Shown here piece by piece: positions 26,161 through 34,565 of a stretch of DNA of 64,000 nucleotides (its first letter is position 1; every line of letters starts with the position of its first letter). The position numbers and the translations under genes are program-made. The DNA is from Streptomyces hyaluromycini (GTDB lineage: Bacteria > Actinomycetota > Actinomycetes > Streptomycetales > Streptomycetaceae): positions 806,001 through 870,000 of the forward strand of contig NZ_BCFL01000018.1 of assembly GCF_002217755.1 (NCBI RefSeq), written 5' to 3'. Below the pieces are notes generated by a model that saw nothing but the letters and a program-made list of their open reading frames with translations, ran no database searches and was not told the DNA's origin.

Positions 26161-28757
26161 CAGACGTTCACCGCCTTGCCGTCGGCACCGGTCGCCCCGC
26201 GCGTGTACTTGGGGTGGATCAATCCGACGCAGGTGTACGGCAGTTCGCCGACCTCCTCCACCGGCACCCCTCTCTGCTCCGCGAGGAGCCGCACATGGTC
26301 GAGGTCGGCGCCCGCCCCGGCCCGCGCCAGGATCTTCCAGGGCACCCGGCGCAGCAGCACCCGGGTGGTCTCGCCGACGCCCGGCTTGACGAGGTTCACG
26401 TCGTGGATGCCGTACTCCTCGCTGATCCGCTCCACGGCCGCCCAGCCCTCCCAGGTCGGCGCGCGGTCGGCGACGGCCAGCTCCTTCACAGCGGCGTCCA
26501 CGGAGTCGACCACCTCGGCGAACCGCGCCACGACCGCGTCGAGGAAGGCCACCGACACGTCGGCCCCGGCCAGCTCGCGGTAGAACTTCGCGCCGTGGAA
26601 GTCGTCGGGACCCACCAGGTCGGCCCGCAGCACGGTCCGCGAGATCAGCCCGGAGACGGTCGAGTTGAGGCACGCGGAGGGGATCAGGAAGTCCTCCCGG
26701 GTGCCGTACGTCCGCACGCACGACCCGGGGTCCGCGAGCACCGCGATCTCCGGATCGAACCCGGAGACGCCCGCCCGCTCCTCGAACTCCTCGACCGCGT
26801 CGGCCAGTTCCCGGGTGATCGCGCCCTTCCCCGTCCACCCGTCCACGAACACCACGTCCCGCGGGTCGTGGTGCGCGGCCAGCCAGCGCAGCGCGTTGGC
26901 GTCGATGCCGCGGCCGCGCACGATCGACACCGCGTAGTGCGGCAGGTCGACGCCGTACCGGAACTGCGCCCAGCGGCGCATCAGCACGCCCACCGGGGTG
27001 CCGGCCCGTGCCAGCGACACCAGCACCGGCCGCGGCGACCGCTCGGCCAGCACGGTCTCGGTGACCACCCCGACCGCCTGCGCGATCCGCGCGGCCGAGG
27101 TGTCCAGGGCGGCGTGGAAGAGGGCCTGGTACCGGTCACTCGGCTGGTACTCGACCGGCAGCGACTCGGCGTAGTGCGCGCCGCCGCTCTGGATCGCCTC
27201 CTCGCGCTCCTCGGTCGGCGCCTCCAGCGTGACGTCCGAGAGGTCCTGGAGCAGCCAGCCGACGTCCTCCGCCGGGTACGAGGAGAAGGCGGGGCCGCGG
27301 AGGGGCTCGGGCAGCATGGCGGGGCTCTCTTCGGTCAGCGCGGGGACGTACGACGGTACAACCGCGAGCAGGACGTGCGGGGCATGCGCGCCGAGCCGGT
27401 CCAGCAGGCCGTCGGGGGCGTGCAGTTCGGGGGTGTCGCCGGCGGAGTCGACGAACAGGACGACGGCGTCGAAGCCGGCGCCGGCCACGTTGTACGCGTA
27501 GCGCTCGCCGGGGCCGTCGGCGGGGTTGTCGTGGGCCGGGAAGACGAGGCGGCTGCGGATGGCGTAGCCGGGGTCGTCGACGGCCAGGACGGGCGAGCGG
27601 GTGGTGGTGGAGTACCGGACCTCGGCGGTGACCAGGGCCTCCAGCTCGCGGGCGACCCTGAGGGGGGCGTACATCAGCTCCTCGAAGCCGAGCGTGAGCA
27701 CGCGGCGGGCGTCGGCGGGGAGCGCTTCGGCGACCCGGGCCGCCATCAGGGGGAGGGCCGTTTCGAGGCGTATGCGGTGGGCCGGGGTGAAGCCGTGCCG
27801 TCCGCCGTCGGGGAGGCCTGGCGGCCAGTGCAGGTCGATGCGGGTGAGGTGGGGGGTGGTGCGGTTGTCGGTCGCCTGCGGGCCGGTGGGGGCTGGTCGC
27901 GCCCACGCGGCGGTAGCCGCAGATTCAACACAGCCCCGCGCCCCTTGAGGGGGTTGCCCCCCACCCCCTAGGGGCGCGGGGAACTGCGCGCTCAGCCCCG
28001 ACGGCGCCGCACCCGGCCGCTCACCCCCCGCGGCACTCTCTTCGTACCGTGCCACCAGTTCCTGGCCCTTTTCCAGGACGCCCTCGGGCAGCTTCACGGT
28101 GCCGGAGGCCGCGGCCACCAGGTCCACCCTGGCACCGATCTCACCGGCGAAATCCACCAAGCGGCCCGCGTCCGCCGCCGACCGCACATCGACCAGAGCC
28201 ACCACGACGTAACGTTTCCGCGGATAACGGGCATGCAGGTCCCTGATCGTGTTCAGGACCGTGTTGCCGGTGGAGAACTCGTCGTCGACGAGGACCAGGG
28301 GGCCGTCGCCGGACAGCAGGGCGGGGTCCTCCGGCAGCAGCAGGTGGGACGTGGCGTGGGAGTGGGCCTCCTCGAAGCCACCCGCAGGCGCGACCCCGGC
28401 GACCGGGCGGCGCGTGGAGTGCAGGTACGGAGCGAGGCCGACCCCGTCCGCCACCGAGTGGCCGAGGCCGGTGGCCGTCTCGGCGTAGCCCAGGACGACC
28501 GCCTGCCCGGCCTCCTGCTCGCCGAGCAGGTCCCGCACCCGTCGGCCGAGGGCGAAGCCATGCCCGTACACGACCGCCGGCGACTGCGGTACGTGCTTGC
28601 CGAGCACGTTGGAGACCAGGAGGTGGGCCCGTCTGGGGTTGCGGCGCAGGGCGAGGCCGAGGAGGGCCGTGAGGCCGTCGTCGCCCACGAGCTCGACGCC
28701 GAGCCGCTCGGCGACCCAGCTGCCGGACCAGACCCCGTTGTTCGCTGCGATGTTCAT
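26160..28757 (-). CDS. Fused phosphoribosyltransferase protein: PRTase_2-TRSP plus StiP-type PRTase_1-PELOTA
   Basis: This encodes 865 residues; ATG 28757 gives MNIAANNGVWSGSW, and the longer frame upstream is antisense noise. Domains: PRTase_2 at about 20-235 with the PRPP loop VLVDDEFSTGNTV near 152; a linker at about 253-291 that is a translated dispersed repeat; TRSP with YSTTTRSPVLAVDDPGYAIR near 381; StiP/PRTase_1 from about 491 (IQSGGAHYAESLPVEYQPS; LARAGTPVGVLMRRW; VFVDGWTGKGAI); and a C-terminal PELOTA-like RNA-binding domain. Most genomes split this into two genes. The proposed role is synthesis of a nucleoside-like metabolite in Ter systems. It is unclear whether the fusion is functional or split after translation. 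Confidence 0.88.
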   Translation of the reverse strand: MNIAANNGVWSGSWVAERLGVELVGDDGLTALLGLALRRNPRRAHLLVSNVLGKHVPQSPAVVYGHGFALGRRVRDLLGEQEAGQAVVLGYAETATGLGHSVADGVGLAPYLHSTRRPVAGVAPAGGFEEAHSHATSHLLLPEDPALLSGDGPLVLVDDEFSTGNTVLNTIRDLHARYPRKRYVVVALVDVRSAADAGRLVDFAGEIGARVDLVAAASGTVKLPEGVLEKGQELVARYEESAAGGERPGAAPSGLSAQFPAPLGGGGQPPQGARGCVESAATAAWARPAPTGPQATDNRTTPHLTRIDLHWPPGLPDGGRHGFTPAHRIRLETALPLMAARVAEALPADARRVLTLGFEELMYAPLRVARELEALVTAEVRYSTTTRSPVLAVDDPGYAIRSRLVFPAHDNPADGPGERYAYNVAGAGFDAVVLFVDSAGDTPELHAPDGLLDRLGAHAPHVLLAVVPSYVPALTEESPAMLPEPLRGPAFSSYPAEDVGWLLQDLSDVTLEAPTEEREEAIQSGGAHYAESLPVEYQPSDRYQALFHAALDTSAARIAQAVGVVTETVLAERSPRPVLVSLARAGTPVGVLMRRWAQFRYGVDLPHYAVSIVRGRGIDANALRWLAAHHDPRDVVFVDGWTGKGAITRELADAVEEFEERAGVSGFDPEIAVLADPGSCVRTYGTREDFLIPSACLNSTVSGLISRTVLRADLVGPDDFHGAKFYRELAGADVSVAFLDAVVARFAEVVDSVDAAVKELAVADRAPTWEGWAAVERISEEYGIHDVNLVKPGVGETTRVLLRRVPWKILARAGAGADLDHVRLLAEQRGVPVEEVGELPYTCVGLIHPKYTRGATGADGKAVNV
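27886..28000. repeat. Dispersed repeat (R3 + R1) inside the PRTase fusion gene
   Basis: The sequence has arms GGCTGGTCGCGCCCACGCGG and AGCCCCGCGCCCCTTGAGGG opposite AGGGGCGCGGGGAACTGCGC, matching the intergenic copies near 46.8 and 62.4 kb. It is read through in frame on the minus strand, encoding SGLSAQFPAPLGGGG and VESAATAAWARPAPT between the PRTase_2 and TRSP domains. This is the only copy lying wholly inside a recognised gene. Confidence 0.85.
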
Positions 28758-28786
28758 GCGTTCCCTGTGTCGTCCCCTGGAGCCCG

Positions 28787-29959
28787 TCAACCCGGTATCC
28801 CGGCGGCGAGCAGCTCCACGAAGCCGACGTCCTCGTTGGCCACGCCGAACACCTCGGCGCGGAGCATGGTCCGCTCGGCCCAGGCGCGGTGCGGCTTCAC
28901 CTCGTTCATCTTGTTCGTGTAGGCCGAGCGAAGTACACCCCCGCCGCCCCGTTCCGGCCGCAGGATGTCCTGGGCGTCGGAGAACTCCTCGTGACTGACG
29001 ACGGACAGCGCGTGCACGGGGATCACGTGGGACGGGTGGATGCAGGTCTTGCCGAGCAGCCCGTTGGCCTGGTCGAGGGAGATCTCTCTCAGCAGGCCGT
29101 CCATGGCGTGCTCGATGAGCCGGTTGCGCAGTTCCACGGCCTGCTCCTCCAGGAAGGGGCTGGTCCGCAGCATCGGCTTGAACATGCGCTCGGGGACCCG
29201 GAAGTACTCCCACACCGGCCCGGTCACCGTGAAACCGGTGCCGTCGGCCCGGCCCAGCATGTTCACCACGTCGGCGATGACGGAGGCGATGATCTGCACG
29301 TCGTAGGCGGTCATGTCGGGGGCCCGCCGCAGCCCGTAGGACGAGCAGAAGTCGGTGACCCCGAGGCGCAGCGCCAGCACCTTGTCACGGTACTTGTCGA
29401 CGGCGCGGGCGATGCCCTCCAGGGCGTCCACGCGCGTCTCCCGGTACATCAGCTCGGGCGTCTCAAGCACCGGCATGCCGAACAGCCGGCGCCCGCTGCG
29501 CAGCGCGGCGCCGTCCAGGGCCTGCAGGAAGGGGATGCCGCGCTCCTCGGTGAACTTCGGGAACACGAATCCGGACAGCAGCGACACGCTCGCGCCCAGC
29601 CGTCGTACCAGGTCGGGGATCTGCTCGGGCTCCCGCACCCGGATGAAGAGCAGCGGCAGCTCCACGCCCGCCCGCGCCCGCTCGGCCAGGTCGGCGAACT
29701 GCCGGACGAGGTTCTCCTCGCCGGCCACCACGTCCTCGTCGCCGATGGAGTCCTCCAGGCACAGCACCATCGAGACCACGCCGAGTGCCGACTGCTTGAC
29801 GATGTCGTCGGCGAGCCGCGGCCGGGTGGCCGGACTGTACAGCGTGGCGCCCAGGGCTGCGGAGAGCAGGCGGGCCGGGGAGTCGGCGGTGAACTCGCAC
29901 GGCTCCTGGTGGAAGAGGCGCTGCCGCACCTCAGGTGCGATGTGCCCGAAATGACGCAT
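28787..29959 (-). CDS. HpcH/HpaI-citrate-lyase-like C-C bond lyase of the Ter operon
   Basis: This encodes 390 residues from ATG 29959, preceded by GGGGGAG. The barrel carries VLCLEDSIGDEDV (metal-binding acidic pair), FVFPKFTEERGIPFLQ, FGMPVLETPELMYRE (second metal Glu), LRLGVTDFCSSYGLRR and LLGKTCIHPSHVIPV, the pattern of citrate-lyase-beta-like aldolases. It would cleave or form a C-C bond on an oxo-acid CoA-independent substrate. It is the first gene of the operon with the PRTase fusion (28-bp gap) and HAD genes, and diverges from a TerD-domain gene at 30136, so both may share control in 29960-30135. Confidence 0.87.
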   Translation of the reverse strand: MRHFGHIAPEVRQRLFHQEPCEFTADSPARLLSAALGATLYSPATRPRLADDIVKQSALGVVSMVLCLEDSIGDEDVVAGEENLVRQFADLAERARAGVELPLLFIRVREPEQIPDLVRRLGASVSLLSGFVFPKFTEERGIPFLQALDGAALRSGRRLFGMPVLETPELMYRETRVDALEGIARAVDKYRDKVLALRLGVTDFCSSYGLRRAPDMTAYDVQIIASVIADVVNMLGRADGTGFTVTGPVWEYFRVPERMFKPMLRTSPFLEEQAVELRNRLIEHAMDGLLREISLDQANGLLGKTCIHPSHVIPVHALSVVSHEEFSDAQDILRPERGGGGVLRSAYTNKMNEVKPHRAWAERTMLRAEVFGVANEDVGFVELLAAGIPG

Positions 29960-30135
29960 AGAACTCCCCCGTGGCGTGGGCCGAGCCTGTGAAATTGGTA
30001 AAGGGTGGCCGGTAATAGTACGTACAAAGCCATGTCGGGGGTTCCCGCAGGGCATGAATTTCAGGTAACCCGCCTGTGTCGGTCGCGAGGCCCCCCGCGT
30101 TGTCGTGACCAGGACCGAGAGGGCAGGATGACCGC

Positions 30136-30936
30136 ATGACGCACGCGATGCTGAAGGGGTCCAACGTACCGGTGGAGGCCACCACGGTCCGGGCCGTGCT
30201 GCGCTGGACACCCGGGCAGGGAGTTCCGGACGTCGACGCCTCGGCGCTGCTCCTCGGCCCCGACGGACGTGTGCGCTCCGACGAGGACTTCGTCTTCTAC
30301 AACCAGCCCCGGCACCCCTCCGGGAAGGTCTGGCGGCTCGGCAAGAAACGGGTGGCCGAGGGCCTCACCGACACGATCCAGACAGATCTGCCCGGTGTCG
30401 AGCCCAACGTCGGCCGAATCCTCCTGGTCGCGTCGGCGGACGGCATCCCGTTCGAACACGTACCCGCGCTGCGCATCCTGCTGTACGACGCCTCGGCACC
30501 CGACGCCGAGGCGCTGGCCCATTTCGACATCAAGCCGGAGACCGGCGCCGAGACGGCCCTGATCTGCGGCGAGCTGTACCGCAGGGGCGAGGGCTGGAAG
30601 TTCCGCGCGCTGGGCGAGGGCTACAGCAACGGCCTCAAGGGCCTGGCCACGGACTTCGGCATCTCGGTGGACGAGTCGGAGCCGATGGAGGAGCCGTCGG
30701 CGTCCATGCCGCTCCCGCCCGAGCAGCCGACATCGGTACCCACGCAGCCGGCGTACGGCTACCCGCAGCCGACCTCACCGGCCCAGCCGGCCTACGGCTT
30801 CCCGCAGCCCGCATACACCCAGCAACAGCCCCAGTCGGGCTACGGCTACCCGCCTCCGGCCCCGATCCCGGTGGCGACGGTCCCGAACGCGGACTTCAGG
30901 CTGCCTCCGCAGGGCCCGCAGTTCATCGGACGCTAG
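30136..30936 (+). CDS. TerD-domain protein with Pro/Tyr/Gln-rich tail, lacking the calcium-binding loop
   Basis: This encodes 266 residues from ATG 30136. Residues 1-180 are a TerD domain: VDASALLLGPDGRVRSDEDFVFYNQ, LALRIL-type strands and GELYRRGEGWKFRALGEGYS. The acidic loop seen in canonical TerD (GDNLTGEGEGDDE) is replaced by GLTDTIQTDLPGVEPNVG, so Ca2+ binding as in TerD is unlikely. Residues about 190-266 are low complexity with repeats PAYGYPQP, PAYGFPQP and SGYGYPPP. It is divergent from the biosynthetic operon and probably a partner or sensor of it. Confidence 0.87.
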   Translation: MTHAMLKGSNVPVEATTVRAVLRWTPGQGVPDVDASALLLGPDGRVRSDEDFVFYNQPRHPSGKVWRLGKKRVAEGLTDTIQTDLPGVEPNVGRILLVASADGIPFEHVPALRILLYDASAPDAEALAHFDIKPETGAETALICGELYRRGEGWKFRALGEGYSNGLKGLATDFGISVDESEPMEEPSASMPLPPEQPTSVPTQPAYGYPQPTSPAQPAYGFPQPAYTQQQPQSGYGYPPPAPIPVATVPNADFRLPPQGPQFIGR

Positions 30937-30938
30937 GG

Positions 30939-30971
30939 CCTGTCTGCTTTTGGGGGCGCCCCCACAGACGG
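30939..30971. terminator. Bidirectional hairpin between convergent Ter genes
   Basis: GTCTG (30942) pairs with CAGAC (30965), enclosing the self-complementary GGGGGCGCCCCC. It separates the stops at 30936 and 30973 and probably terminates both genes. Confidence 0.5.
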
Positions 30972-30972
30972 A

Positions 30973-31710
30973 CTACTTCTCCGCCTTGGTCTTGTAACCC
31001 CGCCCCCACTGCAACCCCCACCCGTACAGCCGGTCCAGCTCCCCCTGGAACCCGTACACGAACTTCACCTCACGCCGGACGACCAGCTCGCCCTTCACGT
31101 TCTCGATCATCACGACCGCACAGGACCGGGCCTGCGGATGCCGTTCGTCGAGGCCTATCTCGATGCGCGGTCCGTTGCTCGGGTACAGCGTGACGATCGC
31201 GTGGGTGCGGTCGAACGCCGGCGTCTGGTCGTAGATGTACACGAACACCAGCAGCCGCTTGATGTCGTCCCGGTGATCGAGGTTGACGTACATCGTCTCG
31301 CCGGACGCCGACCCGAACCGGTCGTCGCCGCTGAGCTTGACGTACGGCGGCGCGTTCACGTCCCCGAGCAGGCCGCCGAGCGGCTGGACGACCCCCTTCG
31401 TCCCGTCGGCCAGCTCGTACAGCGCACCGAGGTCGAGGTCGACGTTGACCATGCTCTGCCCGTGTCCCATCACCTCCGGCGGCTTGAGCGCCCTGAAGGG
31501 GTGCCGGAACAGACTCGTGCGCTGTTCGCCGTCGAAGTCGGACGTCCGCATCCGCCAGGCGAGGTTGATCCGCAGGTTGCCGGTGGCCGCGCCCTGCTTG
31601 GTGAGGGACACCTGCTGATGCCGCCTGGTGAGCTCGATGGAGTTGGACGCGGCACTGCCCGAGTCGAACTCGGCCGCCTTCCCGCCCAGCAGCCCGTCGA
31701 AGAAACCCAT
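30973..31710 (-). CDS. TerD/TerA-superfamily protein
   Basis: This encodes 245 residues from ATG 31710. It opens with MGFFDGLLGGKAAEFD, then IELTRRHQQVSLTKQG (the TerD-type SLTK start of the domain, here internal), NINLAW-type strand NLRINLAWRM, VDLDLGALYEL near 90 and IEIGLDERHPQARSCAVVMI. It is a divergent member of the Ter domain superfamily, closest in layout to TerA-like stress proteins. No membrane segments. It follows TerC in the same orientation, but a strong hairpin lies between, so it probably has its own promoter. Confidence 0.8.
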   Translation of the reverse strand: MGFFDGLLGGKAAEFDSGSAASNSIELTRRHQQVSLTKQGAATGNLRINLAWRMRTSDFDGEQRTSLFRHPFRALKPPEVMGHGQSMVNVDLDLGALYELADGTKGVVQPLGGLLGDVNAPPYVKLSGDDRFGSASGETMYVNLDHRDDIKRLLVFVYIYDQTPAFDRTHAIVTLYPSNGPRIEIGLDERHPQARSCAVVMIENVKGELVVRREVKFVYGFQGELDRLYGWGLQWGRGYKTKAEK

Positions 31711-31739
31711 TCCCGCCCCCAGAGACTCCGGATCAACAC

Positions 31740-31773
31740 TTCAGGGCGGCCGACTCGGGTCGGCCGCCCTGAA
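31740..31773 (-). terminator. Strong hairpin terminator after the TerC-like gene
   Basis: TTCAGGGCGGCCGAC (31740-31754) pairs perfectly with GTCGGCCGCCCTGAA (31759-31773), a 15-bp stem with a 4-base loop. A second hairpin, AGAAGGGTG-TCA-CACCCTTCT, lies at 31791-31811, nearer the TerC stop. Together they isolate the TerC gene from the next gene. Confidence 0.85.
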
Positions 31774-31821
31774 CAGAGCGTTCCTCGTGCAGAAGGGTGT
31801 CACACCCTTCTTTTCGGTCGG

Positions 31822-32967
31822 TCAGACTCCGGACGAGACTTCAGCCTTCTCGTCCGATCCCGCTTTTCCCTCGGCCGCCGCCAGCCGCTGGTTGCGCCGT
31901 ACGGAGGACCAGAACGACCAGCCGATCAGGACGACGCCGACGAGGCCGGTGATGACCTCGTTGATCTCGTACTGGATGGTGACCATGAGGATCACGGCCA
32001 GGGCGCCGATCGCGTAGTGGGCGCCGTGCTCCAGGTAGACGTAGTCGTCCAGGGTGCCCTGGCGGACCAGGTACACGGTGAGCGAGCGGACGTACATCGC
32101 GCCGATGCCGAGGCCGAGGGCCATGAGGACGATGTCGTTGGTGATGGCGAAGGCGCCGATCACGCCGTCGAAGGAGAAGGACGCGTCCAGGACCTCCAGG
32201 TAGAGGAACATGAAGAACGCGGCCTGGCCGGCCAGCACGACCGACGACTTCTTCTTGCCGGTGCGCTCGGCCTCTTCCTCCTCCTCGTGCTCGCGCTCCT
32301 CCTCGGCCTCCAGCCGGTCCTCGAAGAAGCCGGAGAGACCACCGACGATCATGTACGTGATCAGGCCGGCGATGCCGGCGATCAGGACCGTCTGCGCCTT
32401 GTCGACGTGGCCGCCGCCGTGCTGGTGGGCGTGGGTGGCGAAGGTGAAGGAGGTGATCAGCAGGACGATCAGGGCGATGCAGACCGCCAGCATGTCGACC
32501 TTGCCGAGCTTGGCCAGCGGGCGCTCGATCCAGCGCAGCCACTGGATGTCCCGGTCCTCGAAGATGAAGTCCAGGAAGATCATCAGCAGGAACATGCCAC
32601 CGAAGGCGGCGATCGCCGGGTGGGCGTCGGTGACCAGCTCCTGGTAGCGGTCCTTGTTGTTGAGCGCGAGGTCGACGGCCTCGATGGGGCCCATCTTGGC
32701 GGTGATCGCGACGATGACGACGGGGAAGACCAGCCGCATGCCGAAGACCGCGATGAGCACGCCCACCGTGAGGAAGATCTTCTGCCAGAAGGCGTTCATC
32801 TTCTTCAGGATTCCGGCGTTGACGACCGCGTTGTCGAACGACAGGGAGATTTCGAGGACGGCGAGGATCGCCACGATGCCGAAGGCTTCCCAGCCCCCGT
32901 AGAAGACCGCGGCGACCAGGCCGAGCGCGGTGATCGCGAACGACCAGCCGAAGGTTTTCAGAAGCAC
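31822..32967 (-). CDS. DUF475 TerC-like integral membrane protein
   Basis: This encodes 381 residues from GTG 32967. Two inverted modules each carry an acidic membrane motif: ILAVLEISLSFDNAVVNAG near 40 and LEVLDASFSFDGVIGAFAI near 250, matching the paired Asp sites of TerC/DUF475. About nine helices. A cytoplasmic loop near 215-240 is highly acidic then basic (EAEEEREHEEEEEAERTGKK). A His-rich loop THAHQHGGGH near 175 could bind metal. It is the membrane partner of TerD proteins and probably handles Mn2+ or another metal. Two terD genes lie directly upstream in the same orientation. Confidence 0.9.
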   Translation of the reverse strand: MLLKTFGWSFAITALGLVAAVFYGGWEAFGIVAILAVLEISLSFDNAVVNAGILKKMNAFWQKIFLTVGVLIAVFGMRLVFPVVIVAITAKMGPIEAVDLALNNKDRYQELVTDAHPAIAAFGGMFLLMIFLDFIFEDRDIQWLRWIERPLAKLGKVDMLAVCIALIVLLITSFTFATHAHQHGGGHVDKAQTVLIAGIAGLITYMIVGGLSGFFEDRLEAEEEREHEEEEEAERTGKKKSSVVLAGQAAFFMFLYLEVLDASFSFDGVIGAFAITNDIVLMALGLGIGAMYVRSLTVYLVRQGTLDDYVYLEHGAHYAIGALAVILMVTIQYEINEVITGLVGVVLIGWSFWSSVRRNQRLAAAEGKAGSDEKAEVSSGV

Positions 32968-33095
32968 TGGCTACCCAATCGTGTGTGTACGGGTCTCGCT
33001 CGCGCCGTACTCGGCTTTACCTACTGTTGACCACGCAGTGTAGAGGGCGTGGGTGTCCAACGGCCCGGGCGGCCCCCATATCCGGCGTGAAGGTC

Positions 33096-33671
33096 CTATG
33101 AGACGTTCACGCCGAAGTCGAGTGCGATGCCGCGCAGCCCGGAGGCGTAGCCCTGGCCGACGGCCCGGAACTTCCACTCGTTCTGGTAGCGGTAGAGCTC
33201 GCCGAAGATCATGGCGGTCTCGGTGGAGGCGTCCTCGGACAGGTCGTAGCGGGCGAGCTCCTGGCCGTCGGCCTGGTTGACGACCCGGATGAAGGCGTTG
33301 GAGACCTGGCCGAAGGTCTGGCCGCGCTCGTCGGCCATGTGGATCGACACCGGAAAGACGATCTTGTCGCAGGTGGCCGGCACCTTGGGCAGGTCGACCA
33401 GAATCGATTCGTCGTCACCCTCGCCCTCACCGGTGAGGTTGTCACCGGTGTGCTCCACGGAGCCTTCCGGGCTCTTGAGCTGGTTGTAGAAGACGAACCA
33501 CTCGTCGCCGAGGACTCGCCCGCCCTGGCACAGCAGGGCGCTGGCGTCCAGGTCGAAGGGGGCGCCGGTGGTGGAGCGGGCGTCCCAGCCGAGTCCGATC
33601 ATGACGTTGGTGAGGTTCGGTGCGGCCTTCGAGAGGGAGACATTGCCCCCCTTGGCGAGCGTGACGCCCAT
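33096..33671 (-). CDS. terD: TerD-family stress protein
   Basis: This encodes 191 residues; ATG 33671 follows GGGGAGGA by 8 bases. It is a canonical TerD: MGVTLAKGGNVSLSKAAP, LGWDARSTTG, FDLDASALL, SPEGSVEHTGDNLTGEGEGD (the Ca2+-binding acidic loop), NAFIRVVNQADG and TAMIFGELYR. TerD proteins are cytoplasmic Ca2+-binding proteins associated with TerC in tellurite, metal and phage stress, and affect development in Streptomyces. It is a close tandem paralogue of the next gene, with a 116-bp gap. Confidence 0.93.
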   Translation of the reverse strand: MGVTLAKGGNVSLSKAAPNLTNVMIGLGWDARSTTGAPFDLDASALLCQGGRVLGDEWFVFYNQLKSPEGSVEHTGDNLTGEGEGDDESILVDLPKVPATCDKIVFPVSIHMADERGQTFGQVSNAFIRVVNQADGQELARYDLSEDASTETAMIFGELYRYQNEWKFRAVGQGYASGLRGIALDFGVNVS

Positions 33672-33787
33672 GATGCTGGTCCTCCCCTAGCGGTGTTTCT
33701 CCGTTGTCCTGCGCGTCCGGCGCCGACCGTAAACGGTGCGGCGCCGGACGGATCGGACTTTCGAACGCCCCGGGGCGTTCACATGAC

Positions 33788-34363
33788 TCAGACGTTGACG
33801 CCGAAGTCCTGGGCGATGCCGCGCAGGCCGGAGGCGTAGCCCTGGCCGATGGCGCGGAACTTCCACTCGGCGCCGTTGCGGTAGAGCTCGCCGAAGACCA
33901 TCGCGGTCTCGGTCGAGGCGTCCTCGGACAGGTCGTAACGGGCGATCTCGGCGCCGCCGGCCTGGTTGACCACGCGGATGAACGCGTTGCGCACCTGGCC
34001 GAAGGACTGCTGCCGGTTGTCGGCGTCGTAGATCGACACCGGGAAGACGATCTTGTCGACGTCGGCGGGGACCGTGGCCAGATTGACCTTGATCACCTCG
34101 TCGTCGCCCTCGCCCTCACCGGTGAGGTTGTCGCCGGTGTGCTCGACCGAGCCCTCGGGGCTCTTGAGGTTGTTGAAGAAGACGAAGTTCTGATCGCTGC
34201 CGACCTTGCCCGCCGCGTTCAGCAGCAGTGCGCTGGCGTCCAGGTCGAAGTCGGTGCCGGTGGTGGTCCGGACGTCCCAGCCCAGACCGACGAGGACCGC
34301 GGTCAGGCCGGGGGCCTCCTTCGTCAGCGATACGTTGCCGCCCTTGCTGAGGCTGACTCCCAC
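33788..34363 (-). CDS. terD: TerD-family stress protein
   Basis: This encodes 191 residues. GTG 34363 is preferred over the ATG at 34375: GGGAGGA sits just before it and the protein then matches its paralogue in length and start (GVSLSKGGNVSLTKEAPG). Conserved elements are LGWDVRTTTGTDFDLDASAL, the Ca2+ loop VEHTGDNLTGEGEGDDE, and AIGQGYASGLRGIAQDFGVN. It is the first gene of a probable terD-terD-DUF475 transcriptional unit. Confidence 0.93.
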   Translation of the reverse strand: MGVSLSKGGNVSLTKEAPGLTAVLVGLGWDVRTTTGTDFDLDASALLLNAAGKVGSDQNFVFFNNLKSPEGSVEHTGDNLTGEGEGDDEVIKVNLATVPADVDKIVFPVSIYDADNRQQSFGQVRNAFIRVVNQAGGAEIARYDLSEDASTETAMVFGELYRNGAEWKFRAIGQGYASGLRGIAQDFGVNV

Positions 34364-34565
34364 GAGTCCTCCCATGTGTGGTCCAGGGGCGGGGAGCCCC
34401 CGTCGTGCTTCGGATACCGGATCAACGATTCGATCCTAGTGACGGGTTCCCGTCGCACGCAGGCCCTGGACCCCGAAGAATCACGGGGTGTCGGCCGGGT
34501 CGCCCCCTAGGGGACGCGGCATACCGGCCCCCGGGCGGCCGGCGCGGGGGTCGGGAGCGGGTGGG

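Noticed and set aside
32985..33060. Possible second yybP-ykoY riboswitch before the TerC-like gene (GAGCGAGACC on the minus strand)
   Set aside because: Only the 3' motif is similar; the GGGGAGTAGC half and the P1 pairing are absent.
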